Notes: a model not told the origin generated them from the sequence alone. Numbered from the stretch's first letter, positions 16,130 through 25,758 are shown. The stretch: 64,000 nt of DNA from Motiliproteus coralliicola (GCF_003345655.1 NZ_QQOH01000004.1:372001-436000); one strand, 5' to 3'. Program-made: numbers and translations.

Positions 16130-17059
16130 TCAGCCCCAGTCGAGATAACTCTCCGGGTTGTCTCGGATCTCATTTAAGCGGTTGCGCAGCTTGTCGGAGA
16201 ACGCCTTGGTGATCCGGGAGCGGGGCGTATCGACCGGGTAGAACATGCCGATCTTCAGCATGATCTGCGGATCAAAGCGGCGGAACACCACCTTGCCCGG
16301 TTGGGCGTAATGCTGGTAGCTGAGGATCGAGACCGGGTCCATGACACAGATTCCCAAACCTCGCTCGACAAAGGTCAGTGCCGGAATATAAAAGCGGGTC
16401 TGTAGCCGCACATTCATCCGGTGGCCGTTGGTTTCGAACTGGGTCAGCAGGTCGTGGAAGATCATATGATCCGGGTGCAGGGTGATCATCGGCTCGCCAT
16501 CGAGCAGCTCGGTATTCAGAACTTCGTGCTCGGCCAGCGGATTATCGGCCGGGACGGCGACATAACAGGGTAGGTTGAAGCGGTCTTCCTTGGCCAGCTG
16601 GGATTGGTGCTGGGTGATCTCCGCCAGACCCATGTCGTACTGGTTGGAGGCGACCCACTCGGCCACCAGGTCCGAGGTTCGGGTTTGCAGCGACGCCTGG
16701 ACCTTGGGATGCTCCTCCAGAAAGTCGGCTAGCAGCTCCGGCACAAAGAAGGTGGAGGGGCCGGGCATGCAGCCGATTCGTAGAAAGCCGTACTGCTTGT
16801 TCTGGATATCCTGCACCGTCTGGCTGACATCCTGGATCCGGCTGAAGATCGCCTCGATCTCTTTGTAGAGGTAGTCCGCTTCCGGGGTCGGGTGCAGGCG
16901 CTTCTTGTAGCGCTCAAACAGCTGAAAACCGATCTCCTCCTCCAGCGAGCTGATCATCATGCTGACCGCCGGTTGAGTCCGAAATAGCTGCTTGGCGGCC
17001 TGGGAGACCGAACCCGTCAGCATCACGGCGCGGAAAGCTTCCATCTGTTTCAGGTTCAT
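16130..17059 (-). CDS. LysR-family transcriptional regulator next to tctBAC
   Basis: 309 residues: N-terminal HTH (1-62, with TGSVSQAAKQLFRTQPAVSMMISSLE pattern) and a LysR substrate-binding domain with a conserved PGPSTFFVPELL ligand-pocket start. It is on the same strand as tctBAC and 255 nt downstream of tctC. LysR-type boxes (T-N11-A) occur between tctB and the divergent RidA gene, so it probably controls both operons. Effector unknown. Confidence 0.88.
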   Translation of the reverse strand: MNLKQMEAFRAVMLTGSVSQAAKQLFRTQPAVSMMISSLEEEIGFQLFERYKKRLHPTPEADYLYKEIEAIFSRIQDVSQTVQDIQNKQYGFLRIGCMPGPSTFFVPELLADFLEEHPKVQASLQTRTSDLVAEWVASNQYDMGLAEITQHQSQLAKEDRFNLPCYVAVPADNPLAEHEVLNTELLDGEPMITLHPDHMIFHDLLTQFETNGHRMNVRLQTRFYIPALTFVERGLGICVMDPVSILSYQHYAQPGKVVFRRFDPQIMLKIGMFYPVDTPRSRITKAFSDKLRNRLNEIRDNPESYLDWG

Positions 17060-17233
17060 GGTGTCACCCCAGTTAAATGATCATCATTAGTTTGACTGAT
17101 AAACAGACAAAAACGTAAGCGATAAATTATGTTACCGATGGAGTGCTGTCCAGCTTCGAGCAGGTACTGACGTGTGATTAGGGTGGGTTGTGGAGCGAGC
17201 GGTGGCGCAGATTTTATCGATGGGGCTGAAACT

Positions 17234-17297
17234 GCCGGACTCCGGTCGGAGTCCGGCGAATCCGGTGATACCTTGGCGCCCCAGCGCAGGTATCACC
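17234..17297 (-). terminator. Two hairpins after tctC
   Basis: A 10-bp perfect stem GCCGGACTCC / GGAGTCCGGC with a 4-nt loop, and nearer tctC a 9-bp stem GGTGATACC / GGTATCACC with a 16-nt loop. Neither has a strong T-run on the minus strand, so they may act partly as terminator and partly as message-protecting structures between tctC and the LysR gene. Confidence 0.55.
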
Positions 17298-17314
17298 TTG
17301 GATCATTCGAACGC

Positions 17315-18262
17315 TTACTTCTTGGCCTTGGCAGCCGCGTCCTTCATGATGTTGTAGGTCACTTTCATGTCGGAGACCCACTCCGGACCGTGACGGTAGT
17401 CGACCACCGCACCGATGTTCTGGTACTTCTTGATCACTTCCGGATCCTGCATCACCTTGGTGGTGGCAGCAGTCAGTTTCTCGACCACTTCCTGCGGAAC
17501 ACCCTTGGGAGCGAAGACGCCGGACCAACCGCCGAAGCTACCCTGGATGCCGTAGTCACCGAAGGTTGGAACGCCCGGGTAGTCGTCCATCTTCTGGTTG
17601 ATAACCAGTGCGCGAGCGCGATCGGCCTTCACGTGCGGGCCGAAAGCCGGCGGGAAGGAGACGGCAGAATCGATATGACCACCGACGACGGAAACCATCG
17701 AGTCAGCAGCGCCTTTGGCGTGTACGTACTTGACCTTGTAGCCGGCCTGATCGGCAATGATGTTGGCCAGGATGGTGCCGGATGAGGACGCACCCCAGGA
17801 GCCTTGAGTCAGGTTGTTGGCCTTAGCACCGGCGATAAACTCGTCGAAGGTCTTGTAGGGGCTGTCTTTCGCTACAACCACGGCCAACGGGACCGAGGTC
17901 ATCTTCAGGATCGGGGTGAAGGTATCAAAGGTATAGGGCGTTTTGCTGAAGTTCGGAGTCACCAGCATGTTGCTCAGACCCGCGTTGATCAGGGTGTAGC
18001 CATCTTTCTTGGCGTTAGCAACGAAAGAGGTGCCAACCACACCGCCACCACCGGCTTTGTTGATTACGACAACTGGAACACCCAGCTCTTTTTCAACGGC
18101 ATCTGCCCAGATACGGGTAGTCAGATCGGAGTCACCGCCGGCACCCCAGGGTACGATCACGTTGATCGGCTTTTCCGGGTAGCCAGCCATGGCCGCGCTG
18201 GACAGGGATACGGCAACGGCGCCAGCAAGAGACAGCAGGGTAGTTTTTGTGTTTTTCATCAT
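17315..18262 (-). CDS. tctC: Tripartite tricarboxylate transporter binding protein (TctC/Bug family)
   Basis: 315 residues: signal peptide 1-26 (AAMAGYPEKP), then the Bug fold with INVIVPWGAGGDSDLTTR near the ligand loop, NKAGGGGVVGTSFVANA, and DYPGVPTFGDYG. TctC-type proteins capture carboxylates or related amides in the periplasm for the TctAB carrier. It is third in a tctB-tctA-tctC order, not the classical C-B-A order. Substrate not evident from sequence. Confidence 0.93.
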   Translation of the reverse strand: MMKNTKTTLLSLAGAVAVSLSSAAMAGYPEKPINVIVPWGAGGDSDLTTRIWADAVEKELGVPVVVINKAGGGGVVGTSFVANAKKDGYTLINAGLSNMLVTPNFSKTPYTFDTFTPILKMTSVPLAVVVAKDSPYKTFDEFIAGAKANNLTQGSWGASSSGTILANIIADQAGYKVKYVHAKGAADSMVSVVGGHIDSAVSFPPAFGPHVKADRARALVINQKMDDYPGVPTFGDYGIQGSFGGWSGVFAPKGVPQEVVEKLTAATTKVMQDPEVIKKYQNIGAVVDYRHGPEWVSDMKVTYNIMKDAAAKAKK

Positions 18263-18349
18263 TTCATACCTTTACTTGTTTTTTTTATGTGTTTTCAAAA
18301 ACCTTCGCGTTATGGAACCCAGGGTTCGATACGAAGAAACGGGTAACAG

Positions 18350-19879
18350 TTAGGTCGATTGGGCGCATTCCTCCTCTGTAGCCGGAGGGTTCTTGGCGGT
18401 CTTCTTCCGCATCCGCATACCGGAGTAGATGAAGAAGAAAGACAGCGCGATAAAGACCCAGGAGAACGGAGAGGCAAACAGCAGGTGGTACTCGGTACCC
18501 ACGATCGCCAGTGCCTGGTCGAGATTCTGTTCAAAGAACGGCGTCAGGATGAAGCCGACGATAAATACGGCCGGATTCAGTCCCACCATCCGCATGCCGT
18601 AGCCCATTGCGGTGAAGGCGATCAGTACCAGGATGTCATCCATGTTCTGGCCGGCGGTGAAGGCGCCGGTGAAGGCAAACACGGTCACGCACGGGAAGAT
18701 GTAGTAGCGACGTAGCGAGGCGACCTTGACGAAGAAGCTGAAGCCGGATTTGGCAATCCCCAGCAGGAACAGATCGGTGATCAGGAAGCCGGCAAAGATC
18801 GCGTAGATGGTTTCGGTGTGCTCGAAGAAGATCATCGGGCCGGGGGTCAGGCCGTGGATCAGGAAGGCACCCATCAGCAGGGCTGCGACATCGTCACCGG
18901 GGATGCTCAGGGTCAGCATCGGAATCATGCTGGAGCCACAGACCGCGTTGTTGGCGGATTCGGCGGCGGCGATACCCTCGACCGAACCTTTGCCGTATTT
19001 CTGCGGATTCTTCGAGGTACGCTTGGCTTCACCGTAGGCGATAAAGGCGGCGGTACTGGAACCCAGCCCCGGCAGGGCGCCGATAAAGGTGCCGATACCG
19101 CTGGACTTCAGAATGGTACGGAATACCGAGCGGAATTCGGGAAAGCTGATCCGATTGTCGGCCGGATTGGGCGAGCGGGTGATGGCAAGCTGATGATGAG
19201 GCACGCGACGACGGCGAATCACATTCAGCACTTCGGGCATCACCAGAATGCCGATCAGCATCGGGGTAAAGGTGAAGCCGGCCATCAGCTCGGTAAAGCC
19301 GAAGGTGAAGCGCGAGGCACCGGTAATCGACGACATACCGACCATCGCAAACAGCATCCCCAGGCAGCAGGACAGTAGACCACGTGGGATCGACTCACCG
19401 GCCAGGGTGCCGATCACGGTAAAGGCGAACAGCAGCAGGAAGACCTTCTCGATCGGGCCGGCTTGCAGCGAGATCGCGGAGATCGGGGCGGCCACCAGGA
19501 TCAGTACCAGCGTGGCCAGCATCTCACCGGAAACCGATGAGAACAGCGAGATATCCAGCGCCTTGCCGGCTTTACCCGCCTTGGTCAGGGCGTGGCCATC
19601 CAGGGCGGTCAGGAACGAAGCCGCGGCACCGGGGGTGTTGATCAAGATCGCCGAAATGGAGCCGCCGTAGATACCGGCCTTATAGACCGCCAGCAGCATG
19701 GTGATACCGATGATCGGATCGACGTAAAAGGTCATCGGCAGGATGATCGCGATCGCCATGATCGCTGAGATGCCGGGAATGGCGCCGAAGATGATGCCCA
19801 CCACGACGCCGGTGATGATACCGAGGATCGGGCCGACCGCCAGGATTGCGGAGAAACCGCTGAGAATATTGTCGAACAT
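18350..19879 (-). CDS. tctA: Tripartite tricarboxylate transporter large permease (TctA)
   Basis: 509 residues, about eleven membrane segments. Conserved blocks include FGAIPGISAIMAIAIILPMTF, YGGSISAILINTPGAAAS, the mirrored AALPGLGSSTAAFIAYG and SIPGDDVAALLMGAF; the paired proline-glycine loops form the transport site in this family. Follows tctB by 14 nt and precedes tctC by 87 nt. Confidence 0.94.
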   Translation of the reverse strand: MFDNILSGFSAILAVGPILGIITGVVVGIIFGAIPGISAIMAIAIILPMTFYVDPIIGITMLLAVYKAGIYGGSISAILINTPGAAASFLTALDGHALTKAGKAGKALDISLFSSVSGEMLATLVLILVAAPISAISLQAGPIEKVFLLLFAFTVIGTLAGESIPRGLLSCCLGMLFAMVGMSSITGASRFTFGFTELMAGFTFTPMLIGILVMPEVLNVIRRRRVPHHQLAITRSPNPADNRISFPEFRSVFRTILKSSGIGTFIGALPGLGSSTAAFIAYGEAKRTSKNPQKYGKGSVEGIAAAESANNAVCGSSMIPMLTLSIPGDDVAALLMGAFLIHGLTPGPMIFFEHTETIYAIFAGFLITDLFLLGIAKSGFSFFVKVASLRRYYIFPCVTVFAFTGAFTAGQNMDDILVLIAFTAMGYGMRMVGLNPAVFIVGFILTPFFEQNLDQALAIVGTEYHLLFASPFSWVFIALSFFFIYSGMRMRKKTAKNPPATEEECAQST

Positions 19880-19893
19880 TGCTTATCTCCCGC

Positions 19894-20361
19894 TTAGGTC
19901 AAGGTCCAGGTGGGTAGGAAAACCCGCAGAAACTCTCTGGAGCCGTAAAAAATCAGCACGGGAGTGATGACCGAAATGGTGATCATCGGGACCCAGTTTC
20001 GACCGCCCAGCAGGATGGCGATTGCCAGCATGACGATCGGGGTGGTGATCAGGAATCCGAGGTGGGGAACGGCTAGCCAGTAGCCGATAAAGATGCCGAT
20101 ATAGACAAAGATACCGCCGAAGCCGTCGGTGATGATCTCTTCGCCGCCCTCTGGCTTGGCACCGGACAGCAGCGATTTGAGCGACTGAATTCCGATAGTA
20201 GCGGCAAAGGCGATGATTAGACCTGCGACGATGCGCGGCAGAAACATCGATCCGAGATCGGTTTCAGCGCCGCCTTCGACAAGGTTGTCGTTGGTCAGGA
20301 TGATCACTGCGATGATGATCAGGAACGTTGATAAACCAACGTCGATTTTTCTTCTGTCCAT
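19894..20361 (-). CDS. tctB: Tripartite tricarboxylate transporter small subunit (TctB)
   Basis: 155 residues with four predicted helices (about 8-24, 43-60, 78-98, 104-128 and a tail), typical of the poorly conserved TctB subunit. The opening DRRKIDVGLSTFLIIIAVIIL and the LGSMFLPRIVAG loop are family-like. First gene of the tctBAC operon; transcription starts in the AT-rich spacer to its right. Confidence 0.88.
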   Translation of the reverse strand: MDRRKIDVGLSTFLIIIAVIILTNDNLVEGGAETDLGSMFLPRIVAGLIIAFAATIGIQSLKSLLSGAKPEGGEEIITDGFGGIFVYIGIFIGYWLAVPHLGFLITTPIVMLAIAILLGGRNWVPMITISVITPVLIFYGSREFLRVFLPTWTLT

Positions 20362-20534
20362 TCTACTACCTGAAACTTTTTTATTTTTATCTGATCTCTG
20401 AAAGCCCCGTGATTCGTGGCTTTGGTGGCGCCTTAGGGCTAGTCGCCAGCCGGTAAATCGCGGGTAGAGATCGCTATTTCAATCCAGTGTAATCAAACTG
20501 AATATATAAACAATTCGAAAAAATATTTGATTAT

Positions 20535-20642
20535 ATAAGCCGAGCTTATGTTTTTTGTTCAGGATTTGAGCAATTGGAGATGGGGGCTGAGGTGTAAGCT
20601 ATATATAAGCAAAATTGATGAAATCTTAAAAAAATAAGATTT
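20535..20642. promoter_or_regulatory. AT-rich divergent control region between tctB and the RidA gene with LysR-type boxes
   Basis: The 558-nt spacer has no gene. It holds ATAAGC-CGA-GCTTAT at 20535-20549 (a T-N11-A LysR box), two further TAAGC half-sites at 20595 and 20606, and a perfect AAATCTTA-AAAAAA-TAAGATTT repeat at 20621-20642. The pattern of one full palindrome plus nearby half-sites is usual for LysR activators. Binding by the LysR protein encoded after tctC is inferred. Confidence 0.5.
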
Positions 20643-20919
20643 GTAGTTATGTTTGTTCGGGGCAAATAATAATTTCAGCGTCTCGCAGCAGGATCAGAGC
20701 CTGAGGCGGCATGCGAAAGATAACAATAAAAGAAGCTCCCCGACCTAAGCACCTTCAGGTGTTGGCTGTCCTGCATCATGGCCTGAACCAGGCTCACTGA
20801 TCCCTTCCTTTATTCGTTATCGCTACCAATTTAGCCAGGCCCGACACGGATTCTGTTCGTGAACTCAGGCGGCATCTTGCCGTTGATGGGCCGAAAACAA
20901 CGAGAGCAGCGAGAACAGC

Positions 20920-21267
20920 ATGATCCAACGCCAACACTCCAATCAGCGTATGAGCCAGCTGGTCAGCACCGCCGGACTGGTCTGGACCGCCGGCCAGGTC
21001 GCTAAAGACCCCTCCGAGGATATGGCTGGCCAGACCCGCCAGATCCTGGCCCAGATTGATGCCCTGTTGGCCGATGCCGGCAGTGATAAGCAACACCTGA
21101 TCAGCGCCAATATCTGGGTTTCCGATATCCGCCAGTTTGCCCAGATGAATGAGGTGTGGGATGCCTGGGTCGACAGCGACCATGCACCGGTTCGCGCCTG
21201 TGTGGAATCGCGACTGGCTCGACCGGAACTGTTGGTCGAAATCCAGGTCGTGGCGGCCAAGGCTTAA
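20920..21267 (+). CDS. RidA/YjgF-family protein
   Basis: 115 residues. It matches the trimeric RidA fold with VSTAGLVWTAGQVA at the start, QTRQILAQIDALLADAGS in the middle and the substrate-binding arginine in APVRACVESRL, ending VEIQVVAA. RidA-type proteins hydrolyse enamine/imine intermediates from amino-acid oxidation or deamination. This position directly before a flavin amino-acid dehydrogenase supports that role: it would clear the imine product. It is divergent from tctBAC. Confidence 0.88.
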   Translation: MIQRQHSNQRMSQLVSTAGLVWTAGQVAKDPSEDMAGQTRQILAQIDALLADAGSDKQHLISANIWVSDIRQFAQMNEVWDAWVDSDHAPVRACVESRLARPELLVEIQVVAAKA

Positions 21268-21302
21268 GTATCTGAGGCGTGGTCTCCGACCCCGAAAACA
21301 CC

Positions 21303-22556
21303 ATGGAAAATCAACATATTGCTATTGTTGGCGCCGGCATCGTCGGGCTCTCCAGTGCGCTCTGGCTGCAGCGGGCCGGTTATCGGGTTACCCTGATCGA
21401 TCGGGATGAGCCGGGCATGGGGGCTTCGTTTGGTAATGCTGGCCTGTTTGCCGACTATGCGCGGCTGCCGTTCACCAAATTTGCCCTGATGCGCAAGATG
21501 CCGGGCATGCTGCTCGACAGCACCAGTCCGTTGTCGATGCAGGGCAGTTACCTGCCCAAATTGCTGCCCTACGGTTGGGGGTTCTTCAAATCCTGTTTCC
21601 AGTCCCGTTATGAACATGGCCGGGCGGCGCTGACCGCGTTGCAGCAGCTGGCGCCGGAGGCGGATCGACAACTGCTGCAATGGACCAATGCCGAGTCCCT
21701 GATCAAGGCGAATGGCTGCCTGGCGCTGTTCGAATCGCAGCAGAGTGTTGAAGAGGCCCGCAACGGCGACATGGCCGAACGCCTGCAGCAGGGGGTTAAG
21801 CTGGAGTTTCTGGGGGCCGGTGAGGTCAATGAGATGGAGCCCGACCTGGCCGATTTCCACGCCGGCGGAGTTTTCTATCCCAACACCCGCTACACCGTCA
21901 GTCCGATCGCGTTGACCCAGAGCTACGCTCGCCACTTTGCCGACAATGGTGGGCGGGTGCTTCAGGACAGTGTCGAACAGATCATTGCCGGCAGCAATGG
22001 TTCGGGGGCCGGAGTCAGCCTGCGTTTAAGCCAGGGTGTCGAGCAGTTTGACCGGTTGCTTCTCTGTGCCGGTACCGCCTCCAAGGCGCTGCTCAAATCC
22101 TTGGGGTCTGACTTCCCGCTGGTCAGCGAACGGGGCTACCACCTGACCTTGGATACCGGCTCGAAAACCCTCAGCCGACCGGTCGGTTGGCTCGATAAGG
22201 CGGTCTTCCTGACACCGATGGACGATGGGGTGAGATTGGCCGGCACGGCCGAGTTCGCCCATGCCGATGCGCCGTTGAACCCGACCCGTGCCAGCGTGAT
22301 GCTCAACCATGCTCGAGTGATGCTGGGGCAGGAGCCGAGCGTCAGCTCCACCTGGGTCGGCAGCCGTCCGTCGACCCCCGATTCGCTGCCGGTGATCGGG
22401 GCGTTGAAACGGCATCCACAGGTCAGCGTCGCCTTCGGTCACGGCCATCTGGGGCTGACCTTCGGCGCCGTCACCGGTCAGCTGATCAGCGAATCGATCC
22501 AGGGCAAGACGCCGTCGGTGGACCTGAGCCCGTTCTCGCCGGAGCGGTTTAGCTAA
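21303..22556 (+). CDS. FAD-dependent oxidoreductase, D-amino-acid dehydrogenase (DadA) type
   Basis: 417 residues of the DAO family: dinucleotide fold IAIVGAGIVGLSSALWLQ at the N-terminus, GASFGNAG shortly after, a central substrate domain, and the C-terminal FAD clamp GHGHLGLTFGAVTG. DadA-like enzymes oxidise D-amino acids or related imino acids, passing electrons to quinone. The ATG chosen gives the normal N-terminus; a GTG 24 nt upstream is an alternative. It follows the RidA gene by 35 nt. The true substrate may be a proline derivative, D-amino acid or opine. Confidence 0.88.
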   Translation: MENQHIAIVGAGIVGLSSALWLQRAGYRVTLIDRDEPGMGASFGNAGLFADYARLPFTKFALMRKMPGMLLDSTSPLSMQGSYLPKLLPYGWGFFKSCFQSRYEHGRAALTALQQLAPEADRQLLQWTNAESLIKANGCLALFESQQSVEEARNGDMAERLQQGVKLEFLGAGEVNEMEPDLADFHAGGVFYPNTRYTVSPIALTQSYARHFADNGGRVLQDSVEQIIAGSNGSGAGVSLRLSQGVEQFDRLLLCAGTASKALLKSLGSDFPLVSERGYHLTLDTGSKTLSRPVGWLDKAVFLTPMDDGVRLAGTAEFAHADAPLNPTRASVMLNHARVMLGQEPSVSSTWVGSRPSTPDSLPVIGALKRHPQVSVAFGHGHLGLTFGAVTGQLISESIQGKTPSVDLSPFSPERFS

Positions 22557-22673
22557 TAATTCTGGGAATCTCTTGTTCGACCAGAGGTTCCTCATCAACC
22601 CATTCAGCGGGCCTGGGATACACTGATTACAGAAGCAGGTCCGGTCGAACCAATCGAATAAGAGAGCAACATT

Positions 22674-23390
22674 ATGCTGATCAAAGGTGGAATCAATATC
22701 TGCGGTGTACCGCTCGGTGTTATCTCGCTGGAATCCTACTTTCCCAAGCCGGATGGTCATATCAAACACCCGGCCAGTTTCGATTTTCCGATCCTGTACA
22801 AGACCGTCCAGGGAGCGACCATCGATCGCCTGATCCGTGAGCGTGACCCGGAACTGCTCAAGCCCTTTATCGAAGCGGCCAAAGAGCTGGAGCGTGAGGG
22901 CGTCAAGGCGATCACCGGCAGCTGTGGCTTCCTGGCGCTGCATCAGAAGGCACTGGCCGATGCGGTCGATATCCCGGTATTTATGTCCAGCCTGATCCAG
23001 GTGCCGCTGGTTTCGCGGATGCTGAAATCAGACCAGAAAGTCGGTGTGGTGGTAGCCAACTCGGAAGCGCTGTCGATGGATCATCTGGTCGGTGTCGGTA
23101 TTGCCGACGAGCCGCTGGTGGTGGCCGGTATGCAGCAGCAACCGCAGTTTGCCGAAGTGATTCTGCGCGGCGACACCAACGACCTGGATATGGACGTGTT
23201 CGAACAGGAGCTGAGCTCGGTGGTGGCCCAGATGCTACGCGACAACCCCGACGTGGGGGCGATCGTGCTGGAGTGCACCGACCTGTCCCACTTTGCTCCG
23301 AAATTGCAGCAGCGCTTCGGCCTGCCGGTGTTCGACCTGACCAGCCTGACCCGGATGGTCGCGGCGGCGGTGGAGCGCAAGATCGCTTAA
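22674..23390 (+). CDS. Aspartate/glutamate racemase superfamily protein
   Basis: 238 residues. The two catalytic-type cysteines are present in the expected places: ITGSCGFLAL in the N-half and VLECTDLSHF in the C-half, as in Asp/Glu/hydantoin racemases. These use two cysteines for proton exchange at C-alpha. The opening ICGVPLGVISLESYFPKPDGH is typical of an uncharacterised subgroup. With the RidA and DadA-like genes it suggests racemisation followed by oxidation of an imported amino compound. Its terminator follows. Confidence 0.85.
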   Translation: MLIKGGINICGVPLGVISLESYFPKPDGHIKHPASFDFPILYKTVQGATIDRLIRERDPELLKPFIEAAKELEREGVKAITGSCGFLALHQKALADAVDIPVFMSSLIQVPLVSRMLKSDQKVGVVVANSEALSMDHLVGVGIADEPLVVAGMQQQPQFAEVILRGDTNDLDMDVFEQELSSVVAQMLRDNPDVGAIVLECTDLSHFAPKLQQRFGLPVFDLTSLTRMVAAAVERKIA

Positions 23391-23423
23391 GCTCTTGCTC
23401 TGCTTGCTGCGTTGTTGAAACAA

Positions 23424-23456
23424 AAAAGCCGATCAGTGGGTAGCTGATCGGCTTTT
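23424..23456. terminator. Bidirectional terminator after the racemase-like gene
   Basis: AAAAAGCCGATCAG-TGGGTAG-CTGATCGGCTTTT: a 9-bp GC-containing stem flanked by A-run and T-run. It serves both the racemase gene and the convergent chemoreceptor gene. Confidence 0.92.
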
Positions 23457-23476
23457 GTTGTTTGGATCGGCGCCAG

Positions 23477-24970
23477 TTAGGGCTCGGTTCGAACCTCTTG
23501 GATCATCCGATCGATGTAATTGAGAACATCGTTGCTGGCCTGCTCGGATGCATCCATGTGTGCGATGATCTCCTGGCGTAGCTGCTCATTCTGCTGCCAG
23601 TTGCCCTCGGATACCGCCAGTGCCTGCTGGACATGCTGATGGACCAGCTGGTGCGGGGTTTCGAGTTGCTTGTAGGCCTGGGTATGGCCGAAGTTGTCTT
23701 TGCCGTGGCCCTGGTAGTACCAGTTACCGAGACGGCACTGGGTGTGATTAACCTGGACGGCGTTGTACTCATCACCCTTATCCTGGGCGCCCAGCGCGAT
23801 ATAGCCGTTCTGCTTGAAGATCACATGATCGACCTTGACCAGCGAGCCGAAGGCCCGGTGTTGTACCTGGTTGACCAGAGTATGTGACTGTTGGGCCGTT
23901 TTCGCCTGGACCCTGAACTGATCTTTGAACTCATCGACCAGGACGTTGATCTCGGTGGTGAATTCGCAGGATGACTGGGCTTCCTTGGCCATCTGCTCAA
24001 CCCGGTCGCTGAATCGAGCCAGGATCTCCGACACATCTTGAGCCGCAGACTTGGTGCGGTTGGCCAGATTTCTGACTTCGTCGGCGACTACGGCAAATCC
24101 GCGTCCCTGCTCACCGGCGCGGGCAGCTTCAATGGCGGCGTTGAGGGCCAGTAAATTGGTCTGCTCGGCGATCCCGGTGATCATACCCAGTACCTCGGTT
24201 ACCTTGGCACTGTCATCACTCAGATCGGTAACCACCTTGAGCACGCTTTCGCTGTTGGTGGTAACCGAGTTGAGTCCACTGCTGATGGTGGCGACCGTCT
24301 GTTGGCTCTTCTGCGCCTTTTCGGCATTGGATTGGGCGATCTCTCGGACCTGGGTCAGGTCGTCATTGATAACCAGCAGGTCCTCCTGATTCTGTTTCAG
24401 GTTCAAGATCAGGTTGCCGGTATTGAGCTGGTGCAGTCCTGAGGCCAATTCATTCTTTGAGATCAGTTCGGCGTTGGTGCTCATCGCATCCAGCGCCTGG
24501 TTGACCATGATCAGCGAATGCTTGAGCTGGCCTTGCAGGCCGCGATGCTGGGCTCGGCGGTTATGGTCGCCTTCGCTGACCCGTTTAAAGCAGGTACCGA
24601 CCTCTTTAAAGTAGGTCTCAACCCGATCGAGAAAGTCGTTTAGCTCCCAGGCCACCATGCCCAGTTCACCCATCCCTTTGGTGCGGGTGATCCGTTTGTG
24701 GATATTGCCTTTGCTGGTGTCGCGCAGGACATCCGCCATCCGCGAAAGAACCAGCAGGGCCCGATTACCGATAAGGACTGCGTAAACCGCCATCGCCAGA
24801 CTGAGCAGCGGGTAGACCAGGACCGCTAATGAGGCATCGGCGAATACGGTCAAATAGATAGTGAAGACGATGTTAACAAACACGAACGCCCCGATTCCCC
24901 AGTCCAGCTGGGTTCGAATCATCGGAATCTTGCGGCTCGAGGAGGTCTGATTAGTTGCTGCGTATCCCAT
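23477..24970 (-). CDS. Membrane chemoreceptor with C-terminal zinc-binding CZB domain
   Basis: 497 residues: two helices about 23-44 and 48-68, no sizeable periplasmic domain, HAMP-like linker, a cytoplasmic MCP signalling hairpin with the invariant tip [34 protein letters not shown]-type sequence, then a CZB domain. CZB zinc ligands are visible: H in VDHVIFK, H/C in [11 protein letters not shown] and H in [12 protein letters not shown] domains sense zinc or hypochlorous acid through the cysteine-zinc switch. It lies 3 nt after a gene for a lone PAS protein, together forming a split Aer-like receptor. Confidence 0.92.
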   Translation of the reverse strand: MGYAATNQTSSSRKIPMIRTQLDWGIGAFVFVNIVFTIYLTVFADASLAVLVYPLLSLAMAVYAVLIGNRALLVLSRMADVLRDTSKGNIHKRITRTKGMGELGMVAWELNDFLDRVETYFKEVGTCFKRVSEGDHNRRAQHRGLQGQLKHSLIMVNQALDAMSTNAELISKNELASGLHQLNTGNLILNLKQNQEDLLVINDDLTQVREIAQSNAEKAQKSQQTVATISSGLNSVTTNSESVLKVVTDLSDDSAKVTEVLGMITGIAEQTNLLALNAAIEAARAGEQGRGFAVVADEVRNLANRTKSAAQDVSEILARFSDRVEQMAKEAQSSCEFTTEINVLVDEFKDQFRVQAKTAQQSHTLVNQVQHRAFGSLVKVDHVIFKQNGYIALGAQDKGDEYNAVQVNHTQCRLGNWYYQGHGKDNFGHTQAYKQLETPHQLVHQHVQQALAVSEGNWQQNEQLRQEIIAHMDASEQASNDVLNYIDRMIQEVRTEP

Positions 24971-24973
24971 CGG

Positions 24974-25504
24974 TTATTCCCCCTCGTCCAGGCTTAAGAT
25001 CAGTTCTTCGTACCCCAGGCCCAGCTCTTCGAGGACGCTGACCAGGTAGGCAAGGGATTTTTCGCAGGCCTCGGATGTGCGGCTGGCTCTCTCGATCTCC
25101 AGCATTTTTTTGTAGACCGGAACGATAGTGTCGATCGCTTTCTGGCTGGGACGGCGCCGGACCGAGTAGTAGCCAACCAGCTCGCCGCTGTCGTTGTAAT
25201 CGCAGGTGATGTTGGCAAACACCCAGTAATAGCTTCCGTCTGAGGTAAGGTTCTTGACGTAGCCGAAGACTTCATGACCCTGCTTGAGTTCATCCCAGAT
25301 GTACTTGAAGACGCCGCGGGGCATATCCGGGTGGCGGATAATATTGTGCTGGATCCCTAACAGCTGATCCTCAGGATAGCCGGCGATCTGCATGAAAACG
25401 CGGTTGGCATAGGTGATTTTTCCCTTGGTGTCGGTCTTGCTGACGATAAACTCATCGGCACCGAGTTTAATCTCTTTGTCCCGGGGCGTTATTTTTGGCT
25501 TCAT
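24974..25504 (-). CDS. Stand-alone Aer-type PAS domain protein
   Basis: 176 residues: a single PAS domain (about 15-120) with the Aer hallmark [23 protein letters not shown] and YYSVRRRPS, then a C-terminal helical tail. Aer PAS domains bind FAD and read cellular redox state for energy taxis. Here the PAS part is a separate cytosolic protein and the signalling part is the CZB chemoreceptor encoded immediately downstream. FAD binding is inferred from similarity to Aer. Confidence 0.88.
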   Translation of the reverse strand: MKPKITPRDKEIKLGADEFIVSKTDTKGKITYANRVFMQIAGYPEDQLLGIQHNIIRHPDMPRGVFKYIWDELKQGHEVFGYVKNLTSDGSYYWVFANITCDYNDSGELVGYYSVRRRPSQKAIDTIVPVYKKMLEIERASRTSEACEKSLAYLVSVLEELGLGYEELILSLDEGE

Positions 25505-25727
25505 ATTCTTACCTTTGACTAAAGCGAAATTCCAAAGGGAAATAGATGCTTTATCGATAGTGCGGTGCGGCTGGCCGCATGTTGTGACGCTAATTTAGCG
25601 ATTTTGGGGGTTACGGCTGTCTCTACGCAAGCCTAGTACCGGATCCAAGTATCAATCCTTGGTCGTAGGCATAGACGATTGGATTGTAGTAAAGGATCTG
25701 ATGGGGAATTTTCAGCAGCCAGAAACG

Positions 25728-25758
25728 AAAAAAGCCGACCAGTTAGTGACTGATCGGC
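25728..25758 (-). terminator. Terminator after the tandem tRNA-fMet genes
   Basis: On the minus strand GCCGATCAGT-CACTA-ACTGGTCGGC (one mismatch) followed by TTTTTT. Its stem is nearly the same sequence as the terminator at 23424-23456. Confidence 0.8.
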
